A DNA stretch of 64,000 nucleotides. Source: Acidobacteria bacterium Ga0077534. Lineage in GTDB: Bacteria; Acidobacteriota; Blastocatellia; Pyrinomonadales; Pyrinomonadaceae. Location: NCBI GenBank assembly GCA_001464455.1, contig LNEI01000027.1:1-64000 (forward strand). Reading direction: 5' to 3'. Positions 1 through 7,859 of the stretch are shown piece by piece (the stretch's first letter is position 1; every line of letters starts with the position of its first letter). The notes beneath the pieces are model-generated. The model had not been told where the DNA came from and did not search any database. It was given only the letters and a program-made list of their open reading frames with translations. The position numbers were made by a program, and so were the translations under genes.

Positions 1-93
1 TTCTCGAGAATGAAAAATGTCCCTCCGGCCATTCCCGCGAGTAATAACATGATAAAGCCCACCCTCGATCTCGATACGTGTTTTTCTTGGCAT
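1..93 (-). CDS. REP-associated tyrosine transposase (RAYT, Y1_Tnp/IS200-like), N-terminal part only
   Basis: Only the first 31 codons are present; the gene runs off the left edge. From the ATG at 91-93 on the minus strand the peptide begins MPRKTRIEIEGG and contains YHVITRGNGRRDIF, the typical opening of Y1-type transposases of the RAYT group (a YHV-x-RGN-x-R-x-IF pattern). Family knowledge: RAYTs are single-copy, HUH-nuclease-related domesticated transposases that act on short palindromic REP sequences. GC-rich palindromes at 8251-8315 and 40540-40596 are candidate substrates, but that link is inference. The HUH and catalytic tyrosine motifs lie outside the window, so activity cannot be judged. 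No strong ribosome-binding site is seen. Confidence 0.72.
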   Translation of the reverse strand, partial: MPRKTRIEIEGGLYHVITRGNGRRDIFHSRE

Positions 94-282
94 ATGCGGT
101 TGAGTGAGGATATGATAGAGGAAGAATGAAAGAATTGCAATATTGCATGACTGACCCTTTTTCTTGTTCTTTCAGACTTTGGGTGCGGGTGCTCTTGAAA
201 CTCCAGCACTCGCAGTTTCGGACCAGATCGCTCCATTCTATGTTTATCAATCTAGTTGTGGCCGGACGTTCTAAGGAGGCAT

Positions 283-819
283 ATGCAGCCAATTTTGATG
301 TTGTTCTTGGTGGCGTGTTGCTTTTGCACGATTGCCGGAGCCCAAGTAAAAACTTCGTCTATAAGTCCTGAGGAACTTTATCGGAAAAGTGATGCAGTTA
401 TCGTCGGGTCAGTAATATCGAGGTCGCCGGTCGTTAATAGCACCAAACTACTCACCCCTTCACCAAGATCGCAGGACTATGACCTTGGCGTTGAGTTTAT
501 ACTCGAGGCAGAAGAATGGTTGAAAGGTACCAGTTCGAGTAAAAAACTAAGGACGGTGAAGATTCTTCGTACCGGGAAGTTAGACGATCACGGTGTCTGG
601 CTCCAAAAAGGCCATCGGTATTTACTTTTCTTAAAGAAGAACTCCTTAGACCAAAGCACGTTTGCCGATGCACTGGTGGTCAAGACGACCAAGGATATTC
701 ACGCTCCCGAGAATCAATTTAGAATTGACGAGTATTTTGAGGTCGTGTCTGGTCAAAGGGGTATCGTCTTCACTGCGAAAGAAATTGCTAGGACGAAGGG
801 CTTAATAAAACGGCAATAA
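283..819 (+). CDS. secreted protein of unknown function
   Basis: 178 residues from the ATG at 283. An AAGGAGG at 273-279 lies just upstream; its spacing is short, but it favours this start over an in-frame upstream ATG at 256. The N-terminus (MQPILMLFLVACCFCTIAGAQ) is a signal peptide with likely cleavage after AGA. The mature part has a region with DAVIVGSVISRS followed by a beta-rich segment ending HRYLLFLKK. This resembles small secreted proteins that begin by describing a surface or export role, sometimes with an OB-like or TIMP-like fold, but I cannot name the family with confidence. It stands alone, followed by a hairpin at 874-915. Confidence 0.7.
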   Translation: MQPILMLFLVACCFCTIAGAQVKTSSISPEELYRKSDAVIVGSVISRSPVVNSTKLLTPSPRSQDYDLGVEFILEAEEWLKGTSSSKKLRTVKILRTGKLDDHGVWLQKGHRYLLFLKKNSLDQSTFADALVVKTTKDIHAPENQFRIDEYFEVVSGQRGIVFTAKEIARTKGLIKRQ

Positions 820-1125
820 TCAGTCTTGGAAAAGTCAGGGGGGTCATCTATGAAGTTCGCCGTTGATGTCAAGCGCACCTCGAGGGATAACACATGTTAG
901 GTGTTTTGAGGTGCGTTGAGTTTCTGACAAAAGAACAGACCGGACGCCTCCTGTTCGGTATAGATTTATTTTGAATATCCCTCCCGCCTCACCAATGCCA
1001 GCAATCGTCTATTTGTGCACGCTTTATTGCCGCTGTATTCCGAGTAGCGATCGCACTCATCGCCTATTTCATCTATGCAAATATGTTTCTGTATGATACA
1101 CTCGTCGCTCCAGAGGTAGCCTAAG
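820..1125. other. intergenic region, no convincing gene
   Basis: Apart from the hairpin at 874-915 the only signal is an open stretch ending in a TAA at 1121-1123. Read on the plus strand, its last ~33 codons are hydrophobic (VAIALIAYFIYANMF and on), but there is no upstream in-frame start codon. It may be a gene remnant or chance. Confidence 0.4.
874..915 (+). terminator. candidate hairpin downstream of the secreted-protein gene
   Basis: CGCACCTC at 874-881 pairs with GAGGTGCG at 908-915. Inside it AACAC (889-893) pairs with GTGTT (901-905). No clear T-run follows, so it may be a rho-independent-like end or only an RNA stem. Confidence 0.4.
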
Positions 1126-1536
1126 ATGAAAAGGAACTGGAAAGAGATAAAGCGTGACGGCGTTCGGGCGCAGTGGGCGGGGTTGTATGTGACGATGAAT
1201 AGTAAGGGGACGATCGTGATGAACCGCGTGGCTCATGAGCGGTTGGACGCTCCGGCGGCGTTTAAGCTGCTGTACGACCCTGGGAATAACGTGATCGGGC
1301 TAAAGCCGACCGGGCTCAAGATACGCGACGCTTACCCGGCAAACAAGTCGGGCCGCCACGGCGGCAAGAAGATCTCGGCCTATCGCCTCCTGACCGAATG
1401 CGGCCTGAAGATAGACCAAACCCTCGAATTCACCGATGCCGAGATAGACATCGACGGTGTCCTTATCCTAAATCTAAGAACCGCTAAGATATCCAACCGC
1501 GCTCTCAATCATCCCAGAAGACGATCACGTAAATAA
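1126..1536 (+). CDS. conserved hypothetical protein, paralogue of the gene at 62399
   Basis: 136 residues, no signal peptide, basic C-terminal tail (HPRRRSRK). I do not recognise a named family. It aligns by eye with the product at 62399-62845: both share a first beta segment (GTIVMNRVAHERLDAPAAF against RRILINAKLYEMIGSPTEV), then a LLYD/LLYY strand followed by IGLKP/IAIEP, a central basic segment, and a final LILNLRTA/LFLDLKRT strand. The shared order suggests one small fold, possibly a SpoVT/AbrB-like or other beta-rich nucleic-acid-binding module given the many Arg and Lys residues, but that is only a guess. It stands alone between secreted-protein genes. Confidence 0.65.
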   Translation: MKRNWKEIKRDGVRAQWAGLYVTMNSKGTIVMNRVAHERLDAPAAFKLLYDPGNNVIGLKPTGLKIRDAYPANKSGRHGGKKISAYRLLTECGLKIDQTLEFTDAEIDIDGVLILNLRTAKISNRALNHPRRRSRK

Positions 1537-1740
1537 GTAGGCCCAACGCGGCGGCATCGCTTGTTCTGGCTAAATCCCTCTTAATTTCACGATATGGGCG
1601 CGTTTGTATCCTATATCGTTTCCACAAACCACATCAGAAACTCCAAAACGCCGGTTTTACTGGACTGGAACGCGCATTGCACCTAAGCCTTGTTAGAAAA
1701 GGGAACTTGATGTCAGAAACATCTCGCAGTTGGAGGATCT

Positions 1741-3054
1741 ATGTTACTGAAAAAGATTACAAAGCTTTCGCAGGTATTGGCCTTAATGGCAATTGTTTTG
1801 GGTGTGGGTGCGTTTTATCAGGCTGAGGCAGCAGCGGCCGGAAATATGGCGGCGGCATTTGACGATGATGACGACCGAAAAAAGAATCGTGGCCAGCGTG
1901 GCGATCAGCGTGGAAACCGGGGCGGCGAACGGGGCCGTGGCCGCGACTCGCAGCGTGACAGCGATCGCGAATCGCGACGCCAGCAGATACAAAGCGACGA
2001 GAATTCGCGACGTCAGCAGCGTTCCAGTGATAACGCATCGCGGCGTCAACAGGAGTGGAGCGACCGAAACTCACGCCGCCAGCAGTGGGAAAGCGACCGC
2101 CGCTCGCGCCAGCAGCAGTGGGAAAGCGACCAGCGATCGCGACGTCAGCAATATGAAAGTGACCGCGGAAACCGCGGCCGCGATCAGAACCGTGATCGTG
2201 GCGACCGACGCCGAAACAACGATCGCCCAGTGGTCTACGTAGCACCCGGAACCATTTTTGGCCAGCGGTGGAACGGCAGGCCGATGAGCGGCTTTGACAA
2301 TAGGCGTTTGATCCGCGACCAGCAGCGTTTCATCAAGGAGCAGACGAAGGCACAGCGTCGTTATCAACAGGATCAGCGACGTGCGGCACGAACACAGTAC
2401 AACCGGTATCCGGCACCGGTGTATCAGTACGACAATAACTACTACGCAAATTATCCGGACTACAACGGCGGTTCGTCGTGGAAAAGCCAGATATTGCCGG
2501 TACTGATCGCAAACATCTTCGGCGGCAATTCTAATTCGTTCTATTCCGGCTATCCGGTCGAGCGTAATTCACGGACGAACGTCGACCCGTACAGCTATCA
2601 AGATCGCCAGCCCGCTTACGCGTATGAACCGTCGTACAACAACTATGGCTATGACGACCAGTATGCGTACAACCAGCCGGGTCTTGATGCGAGCAGCATT
2701 CTGGGATCTTTGCCTATCGCGGAGATCATCCAGCAGTACACGGGTGAGAATGAGTTTATCTCGGGATTGATCGGTAGTTTTCTGACGCAGGGCTATGATC
2801 AGGGCATCGTCGCTGGCCAGAATGCACGACAATACGGCTACTCAGAGGACCAATACAACAACCCGTACACCTATCAAAACGGCGTCTGCGACCCGTATTC
2901 GGTTAGCGTCGGGGAAAACCGAAGGTACTTGAGCGAGGGCTATGAACAAGGCTACCGCGATGCTCTCGCCGGCAACGAAAGCTACGATCAAGGAACCTCC
3001 GGCAACGCCGATTTGATAGGCGTGCTGTTAAATAGCGTGCTGTCTGGGGTTTAG
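1741..3054 (+). CDS. secreted Arg/Gln/Tyr-rich repeat protein
   Basis: 437 residues. GGAGG at 1731-1735 fixes the ATG at 1741. The signal peptide is about residues 1-31 (hydrophobic VLALMAIVLGVGAFY, cleavage near AEA). Residues ~40-75 are Asp/Arg/Gly-rich (DDDDDRKKNRGQRGDQRG). Residues ~75-145 hold about six 11-residue repeats of the form SRRQQ-x2-SD-x2, which predicts a highly charged, periodic helix or disordered rod. The C-terminal half is Tyr/Asn-rich. It contains a hydrophobic stretch (SILGSLPIAEIIQQY) and two GY-x2-G motifs (TQGYDQGIVAGQNARQYGY; EGYEQGYRDALAG). No enzyme domain is seen. A surface, matrix or envelope-associated role is plausible but unproven. Confidence 0.75.
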   Translation: MLLKKITKLSQVLALMAIVLGVGAFYQAEAAAAGNMAAAFDDDDDRKKNRGQRGDQRGNRGGERGRGRDSQRDSDRESRRQQIQSDENSRRQQRSSDNASRRQQEWSDRNSRRQQWESDRRSRQQQWESDQRSRRQQYESDRGNRGRDQNRDRGDRRRNNDRPVVYVAPGTIFGQRWNGRPMSGFDNRRLIRDQQRFIKEQTKAQRRYQQDQRRAARTQYNRYPAPVYQYDNNYYANYPDYNGGSSWKSQILPVLIANIFGGNSNSFYSGYPVERNSRTNVDPYSYQDRQPAYAYEPSYNNYGYDDQYAYNQPGLDASSILGSLPIAEIIQQYTGENEFISGLIGSFLTQGYDQGIVAGQNARQYGYSEDQYNNPYTYQNGVCDPYSVSVGENRRYLSEGYEQGYRDALAGNESYDQGTSGNADLIGVLLNSVLSGV

Positions 3055-3074
3055 TCTTACAGACACATGTCATC

Positions 3075-3288
3075 TTGTCGCCAACAGCGACGAACATTAA
3101 AGCCTAGGGTGAAGCCGCTTCGGCGAAACCCTAGGTAAATGGCATATTATCAGGCTCGCTGAAGGCGTGCGACTTGCGTGTTGTGTTCGTCGCCTACAGC
3201 GACGGATACGATTATTTGGCTAGACCTAGGGTTCCGCTCGTTTTCTCGCTACACCCTAGGCTTTAATGTTTGTCGCCGTTGGCGACAA
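3075..3288. repeat. 214-bp inverted-repeat (MITE/REP-like) element with 37-bp terminal arms
   Basis: Left arm 3075-3111 and right arm 3252-3288 are reverse complements with only two mismatches over 37 bases (key blocks TTGTCGCCAAC, AACATTAAAGCCTAGGGTG). Between them are further CCTAGGGT/ACCCTAGG palindromes (about 3103-3135 and 3226-3260) and a CGTCGCC-TACAG-CGACG stem near 3190-3205. The transcript would fold into several hairpins, which fits a bidirectional terminator between the plus-strand gene ending at 3054 and purN. The right arm is translated as the last residues of PurN. Confidence 0.75.
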
Positions 3289-3846
3289 AGAAGCGATTTT
3301 TCTTACAGCTTCTACATATACCACGTGTTCCTGCTCAAGGATCCGGGCTGACAAAGTCTCAACCGTATCGTCGTCCAGAACCTCCACCTCTCGTTGCAAG
3401 ATAACCTCGCCGTGGTCAAGCAGTTCGTCGACGTAGTGGACGGTGCAGCCGGTGACTTTGACGCCGGCTTCGTAGGCCTGCCGCTGGGCATCGAGGCCCG
3501 GGAACGCAGGGAGCAGGCTTGGGTGAACGTTGATGATCTGGTTTGGGAAAGCCTGCACAAAAGAGGGCGAAAGTAGCCGCATGTATCCGGCCAGGCAGAC
3601 AATCTCGACGCCGCGTCGGGCCAGCTCGCGAATGATCTCGGCATCGTGCTCCTCACGCGAACGCCCGTGGCGTTCGATCACCACCGTCTCGACACCTCGG
3701 TCGCGAGCTTTCACCAGCCCGCCGGCGTCGGCCTTATCGCTGATAACGACAACGACCTCAGACGCAGGTATCTCGCCGCTTTTCACAGCATCAACGAGCG
3801 CCACCATATTCGACCCGCGGCCTGAGATGAGGATGCCGATGTTCAT
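3256..3846 (-). CDS. purN: phosphoribosylglycinamide formyltransferase
   Basis: 196 residues, normal for the folate-dependent GAR transformylase of purine synthesis (GAR plus 10-formyl-THF gives FGAR). The phosphate-binding loop is SGRGSN (residues 8-13). The catalytic triad sits at the same numbers as in E. coli: N106 and H108 in INVHPSLLPAFPG, and D144 in ELLDHGEV. The start overlaps the stop of the upstream gene as ATGA (3843-3846), so translation is probably coupled. The last ten codons (LSPTATNIKA) and the stop lie inside the right arm of the inverted-repeat element at 3075-3288, so the native C-terminus has been replaced or extended by it. The catalytic core is unaffected. Confidence 0.95.
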   Translation of the reverse strand: MNIGILISGRGSNMVALVDAVKSGEIPASEVVVVISDKADAGGLVKARDRGVETVVIERHGRSREEHDAEIIRELARRGVEIVCLAGYMRLLSPSFVQAFPNQIINVHPSLLPAFPGLDAQRQAYEAGVKVTGCTVHYVDELLDHGEVILQREVEVLDDDTVETLSARILEQEHVVYVEAVRKIASLSPTATNIKA

Positions 3847-4985
3847 AGGAATTTGAGGAATTCGCCGGAGTTTACATCGTAGATGATGTCCATACTTTTC
3901 GGGTCCTGAACGTAGTTTACAAGCTGCAGTATCTCGGGCCTATCGACTTTTGACCTGCCAACCTGAAAGCCTCGGACGGTCGTCTCGGCTACAGCCCATA
4001 GTTTTGAGTCGAACTCAAAATCCACCTTGTTCTCGTTAGGGAAATTGCCCATAGGCACCGCGACTGTTATGTGCTGCGGACAGTATAGCAGGATGTATTC
4101 CTCGCCGATCTGCTCGAGAAGCGAGGCGAGCAGGATGGTCTTGTTGCTGCAGTCGCCGTTGCGGGTCATGAGCGTTTCATTCGGCCTTTTCAGGGTTTCG
4201 CGGCGGCCGACGGCTTCTGTGTAGCTGTACTCGATCTCGTTTGCGACAAAATCGACCAGCCTCTGGATGCGAGTCTCACGGTCCGGGCCTACGTCCTTTA
4301 ACAATGCATCTGTCAGTCGCTTGAGCGAGGGCTCTTCGCCCTTTGCGATCATAATGCCGTGATTAGCGAAGACGGTCATTGGCCGATTTGTTCGCTCGCC
4401 CTGCTGCGCGATCAAGCGGCCGCCGTAAACCACCGAATTGTTCATGAAGTTGTTGATCTCCTTCATGCTAAGGGAGTAATCCGTTTGGGGGTATGGAAAT
4501 GAGAGGGTCTGATTCGGGTCGAACCTTATGTTTGCGAGTTTGGTGCGGAAAAACCACTTTGCCTGGGGCGAGGCCGGGATCTTATAGTCGCCGATCCGTA
4601 ACATGCCGTCGCTTTCCTTGCCAAATTCGAGTTTTGACGGGTCGACGAAATATTTCGCCGCAAATTCAGAAAACTCGGCATCGTCCGATTCCGGATAGCT
4701 GAAAAATGCCTCGTCGTTGACCTTGATGTAGTTGTGAAGGACGCCACGGCCGAGCACTTGCTTTCTGAACTCTTCGCCCGAGAACCGCTGATAGTCGAGC
4801 AGCATCACCGTGTTGTCACGGATCTCTTTGGCAACAATGTCGTCGACCGAAGGCGGCTCCGGCTTAAAGTACTGAACCGCCCCGTAAACCGCAGACACCA
4901 AGACAACAAACGCCGCAACGCCGATCGCGACCGATTTGAAATTGATCGTGCTCTTCTCGTAAGAGCCAAAAAGATCGTCTGACAT
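3843..4985 (-). CDS. membrane-anchored transglutaminase-like protein
   Basis: 380 residues from the ATG at 4985; an in-frame TTG three codons upstream is an alternative. The N-terminal ~20 residues are cytosolic, followed by one membrane segment (VAIGVAAFVVLVSAVYGAVQ), so most of the protein is extracytoplasmic. The C-terminal half resembles transglutaminase-like cysteine peptidases: Cys in RNGDCSNKTILLASLLEQ, His in CPQHITVAVP, and an acidic residue in LWAVAETT. The family cross-links or cleaves amide bonds, but many bacterial members have unknown substrates. It overlaps purN by four bases; the functional link is unclear and may be only transcriptional. The gene at 5106 diverges from it. Confidence 0.7.
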   Translation of the reverse strand: MSDDLFGSYEKSTINFKSVAIGVAAFVVLVSAVYGAVQYFKPEPPSVDDIVAKEIRDNTVMLLDYQRFSGEEFRKQVLGRGVLHNYIKVNDEAFFSYPESDDAEFSEFAAKYFVDPSKLEFGKESDGMLRIGDYKIPASPQAKWFFRTKLANIRFDPNQTLSFPYPQTDYSLSMKEINNFMNNSVVYGGRLIAQQGERTNRPMTVFANHGIMIAKGEEPSLKRLTDALLKDVGPDRETRIQRLVDFVANEIEYSYTEAVGRRETLKRPNETLMTRNGDCSNKTILLASLLEQIGEEYILLYCPQHITVAVPMGNFPNENKVDFEFDSKLWAVAETTVRGFQVGRSKVDRPEILQLVNYVQDPKSMDIIYDVNSGEFLKFL

Positions 4986-5105
4986 ATGTACCAATAGATG
5001 CGTCGAACGCGGTTATGACTGCTTATTTTCGGCTTGGACCGAGCAAGAGACGGGTAGTACGGATTTTTTATCTTTAACGTTATTTCATATTATCGACAAA
5101 AGGAT

Positions 5106-5543
5106 ATGAGAGAGCAAAAAGCTTTAAATAGCGATGGAGACGGACGACCGATAAAGCTTGACGAGACGGCGGCTTCTAACGATCCTGACTTGCCAGCGTT
5201 TTTGGCAAGGCCGGACTGGGCTCCGGTGTATCATGGTTTTCCGATCGTACCCGAAACGCTAACAGGCGGCTGGTGCCTCGGGGCTATCACGGAATACGAA
5301 GACCCCGAAGGCTGTGACTCAGGCGACGCCTACGTCGTCGCCCCGGACGGTACCCGAGCTGGACTCGTCTGGGATGTCGGCGAAGGTAAACTCGAAGAGA
5401 TCGCTCCACCAGACGATGAACGCTGGGGCGTCTACCAAATATGGTTTAGCGAACCGATACGAACAACAGAAGACCTGATATTACAATTCCGAGAGGTTTT
5501 GCCTCAGTTACAGAAGGCTTATGAGCAAATTCGGCAATCTTGA
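5106..5543 (+). CDS. conserved hypothetical protein
   Basis: 145 residues, acidic, cytosolic, no membrane segments. AAAGGA sits immediately before the ATG. Recognisable phrases are FLARPDWAPVYHGFPIVPET, GWCLGAITEYEDPEGCDSGDAYVVAPDG and RWGVYQIWFSEPIRTTEDL. The pattern (a Trp-rich domain read as GLVWDV and YQIWF) resembles small bacterial proteins often linked to DUF families or immunity proteins, but I cannot assign one. It is transcribed alone. Confidence 0.6.
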   Translation: MREQKALNSDGDGRPIKLDETAASNDPDLPAFLARPDWAPVYHGFPIVPETLTGGWCLGAITEYEDPEGCDSGDAYVVAPDGTRAGLVWDVGEGKLEEIAPPDDERWGVYQIWFSEPIRTTEDLILQFREVLPQLQKAYEQIRQS

Positions 5544-5587
5544 GATCGTGTAGCTTTGCCGCTTGGTATATGGCTAGTCCGAAGCCC

Positions 5588-5926
5588 TCAAATCTCCTTA
5601 GCCGCAAATCCGAAATATACGAAAGGAATCAACAGTAGCCAGAAACTGAAGAAACAAAACCTCATCACTAAAGCGGATCTCACAATTCTCGGTTCATTCC
5701 TCATCCAATCTTCGGTCGAGAACGTCCAGGTTAGTAGTCGGACATTCATCTGAATCCAGCCAGAAAAATAATTCGATTCAGGAGCGTTCCAAAAGAACCC
5801 CCTTGCGCGTCCCGCACCATCCCAGATTTGACGGTAATTCTGGTACTGAAACTTGTTTATCCTGTCGTAAAAGAAGAAGCCGATCAAAAGGAAGATTGCT
5901 GCTATGCCAAATATTATGAATTCCAT
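5588..5926 (-). CDS. small two-pass membrane protein, unknown function
   Basis: 112 residues from the ATG at 5926; a GTG at 5932 directly overlaps the purM stop codon and is an alternative start. One membrane helix is at the N-terminus (FIIFGIAAIFLLIGFFFY) and one at the C-terminus (FFSFWLLLIPFVYFGF), with a ~60-residue soluble loop containing Trp-rich FFWNAPESNYFSGWIQ. It probably shares a transcript with purM. No family recognised. Confidence 0.6.
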   Translation of the reverse strand: MEFIIFGIAAIFLLIGFFFYDRINKFQYQNYRQIWDGAGRARGFFWNAPESNYFSGWIQMNVRLLTWTFSTEDWMRNEPRIVRSALVMRFCFFSFWLLLIPFVYFGFAAKEI

Positions 5927-5931
5927 CGACA

Positions 5932-6984
5932 CTATATGATCGCAACTGACTTTGATCCCTCTACTACCACCCCAATTTCAAAGGATTCGCCAAGCTGTCT
6001 TCTCACAACTCCCTTCTTTTCTTCGGAACATATCACGATCATCCCGATCCCCATATTGAACGTCCGGAACATCTCTTTTTCATCGACGTTTCCTAGCCGC
6101 TGCATTAGGCCGAAGATGGGAAGTTCGGGCCAGGTGCCTCGGTTGATTTCTACGGAGACGCCTTCGGGCAGGATGCGGGGGATGTTTTCGAGGAAGCCGC
6201 CGCCGGTGATGTGGACGAGGCCTTTGATCAGCGGAGCGCGGACACTCTTGTCCGCCTGTGAAACTTCATCAAGCAGCGGTCCGATCTGGGGCAGAAAACT
6301 CTGGTGGGTTGCAAGCAGGGCTTCGCCGACAGTGGTGCCGAGTTCGTCGATGTAGGAATCGGGTGTGTAGCCGCCGACCTCGAAAAAGAGTTTGCGGGCG
6401 AGCGAATAGCCGTTTGTTTGCAGGCCAGTCGAGGGAATGCCGAGAACGACATCGCCGGGCGTGATCGATTTGCCGTCGATGACCTTTGGTTTATCGACGA
6501 CTCCGACGATGAAACCGGCGAGGTCGTATTCGCCGTCGGCGTACATTGACGGCATCTCCGCCGTTTCGCCGCCGAGCAGGACGCAGCCATTTTCGCGGCA
6601 GGCACGCGCCATGCCTTCCACGACCGAAGCTGTGACTTCCGGTTCGAGTTTGCCGGTGGCGAAATAATCGAGGAAGAACAGCGGTCTCGCACCTTGTACC
6701 AAAATGTCATTGACGCAGTGATTTACGAGATCGGCCCCGACCGTGTTATGTATTCCCGTATCGAACGCCAGTTTCAGCTTTGTCCCGACTCCATCCGCCG
6801 ACGCCACCAATATCGGCTCCGACATATTCGGAAACGCTCCGGCAAACATCCCGCCAAAACTGCCGATCTCGGTCAGCGTGCGTTCGTTGAAAGTCGAGCG
6901 CGCGTATTCGCGGATCTTCGCCACGGCGAGATTTGCATTGTCGATAGAAACGCCTGCGTCGGCGTATGAGATCGATTGTGACAT
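5932..6984 (-). CDS. purM: phosphoribosylformylglycinamidine cyclo-ligase (AIR synthetase)
   Basis: 350 residues, normal length. It carries out the ATP-dependent ring closure of FGAM to AIR in purine synthesis, in the cytosol as a dimer. Seen motifs: SYADAGVSIDNAN at the N-terminus, the nucleotide-binding segment ASADGVGTKLKLAFDTG, VNHCVNDILVQGARPLFFLDY, and GGETAEMPSMYADGEYDLAGF. The C-terminal half has the ITGGGFLENIPRILPEG motif of the PurM/SelD fold. A SpoVT/AbrB-type gene lies just upstream and a small membrane-protein gene just downstream on the same strand. It is separated from purN by about 2 kb and two other genes, so purN and purM are not one operon here. Confidence 0.96.
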   Translation of the reverse strand: MSQSISYADAGVSIDNANLAVAKIREYARSTFNERTLTEIGSFGGMFAGAFPNMSEPILVASADGVGTKLKLAFDTGIHNTVGADLVNHCVNDILVQGARPLFFLDYFATGKLEPEVTASVVEGMARACRENGCVLLGGETAEMPSMYADGEYDLAGFIVGVVDKPKVIDGKSITPGDVVLGIPSTGLQTNGYSLARKLFFEVGGYTPDSYIDELGTTVGEALLATHQSFLPQIGPLLDEVSQADKSVRAPLIKGLVHITGGGFLENIPRILPEGVSVEINRGTWPELPIFGLMQRLGNVDEKEMFRTFNMGIGMIVICSEEKKGVVRRQLGESFEIGVVVEGSKSVAII

Positions 6985-6987
6985 CCG

Positions 6988-7182
6988 TTAGTCTTTCCTC
7001 TTAGGGTCTTGGTTTTGTTCGACTGACCTATTCTGCAAATCAAAATCCAGGAATACTTTTCCGCTCTGAATATATTGGTGAACTTTCTGTCCTGGCTTCA
7101 GTCCGAGTTGCCTTCGGATGGCGGCCGGAATTGTGATCTGCCCACCTTTTAAGATAGTTGCTTTGTACTGCTTATTTATCAT
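6988..7182 (-). CDS. SpoVT/AbrB-domain DNA-binding protein (MazE-like)
   Basis: 64 residues. The swapped-hairpin AbrB fold is visible in KATILKGGQITIPAAIRRQL followed by GLKPGQKVHQYIQSGKVFLD. Family members are either antitoxins that repress their own operon or transition-state regulators. No toxin gene is adjacent: purM begins three bases downstream, and the next gene upstream is DUF5990-like. It may thus be an orphan antitoxin or a local regulator. RBS candidate: AGGAGAG a few bases before the ATG. Confidence 0.75.
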   Translation of the reverse strand: MINKQYKATILKGGQITIPAAIRRQLGLKPGQKVHQYIQSGKVFLDFDLQNRSVEQNQDPKRKD

Positions 7183-7346
7183 TCTACTCTCCTTACGGTT
7201 CGAGTCCCGTCGGCGAAAGGAAAAATCCCAAACTCGCGTGACAAAGTATCATTAAAATCCTTCTCCGAAGATATGCCGACTTCCGCCCTATTGCCTTGCT
7301 CGGTTACGGCGATCTAGGCCGATGCGTGACAAGTATTTTTCGAAAT

Positions 7347-7769
7347 TCACGCTTTTGCCACCTTCCATTCGATGCCTTTCACGCTGGCACAAGTCGGCCC
7401 GCCGTCGCGGCCGATGCCTTCGAATTCGGTCTGCAGAACTGTGCCTGCTTTCGAAACGACGGTTTGTATCTGCTCACCCGTGATATTCATCAGCGATATC
7501 TTCGCCCGGCGGCCATACATTGAATGCTGATCCACGTACGTGCCGGAATTTACGTAGACAAACCGCGCATCTTTTGGGCCTTGGGCATACTTGCCGAGGA
7601 AGTTTGGCCTCGATTCCGTTGTGTCAACGGTTAGTTCAAAATCAAAAACCAATTGTTCGGCAGACTTCGAACTCGGCGGCAAGAGTTCGTCCTTCCCTCG
7701 CTGGACGAGCATCGATACACCGGCCAGAGGCCGCAAAACTATTATCCTGACCGGGATCTGATGCTTCAT
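7347..7769 (-). CDS. DUF5990-like protein
   Basis: 140 residues from the ATG at 7769; a TTG five codons upstream is possible. The N-terminus IPVRIIVLRPLAGVSMLVQRGKDELLPP and the later FLGKYAQGPKDARFVYVNSG resemble the DUF5990 family, small soluble bacterial proteins with no known function. The C-terminus (IGRDGGPTCASVKGIEWKV) is conserved in that family as I recall it. No signal peptide. Neighbours give no functional clue. Confidence 0.6.
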   Translation of the reverse strand: MKHQIPVRIIVLRPLAGVSMLVQRGKDELLPPSSKSAEQLVFDFELTVDTTESRPNFLGKYAQGPKDARFVYVNSGTYVDQHSMYGRRAKISLMNITGEQIQTVVSKAGTVLQTEFEGIGRDGGPTCASVKGIEWKVAKA

Positions 7770-7859
7770 TTCGCTAAAAGCCAAATTATATCGTGTTCAA
7801 GGCTGAATCTCATTGACCAAACACGCGTTTGCCGTTTAGCATTTTTATAGGAAACAAAT

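Noticed and set aside
126-371. Open frame of 81 codons on the plus strand
   Set aside because: It overlaps the better-supported secreted-protein gene, has no ribosome-binding site and shows no domain.
1018-1123. Hydrophobic open frame just before the gene at 1126
   Set aside because: No start codon in frame upstream and only ~33 codons; kept as a note only.
7197-7215. tRNA-like T-arm (GGTTCGAGTCCCGTCGGCG)
   Set aside because: No matching acceptor, D- or anticodon arms are found nearby; most likely chance.
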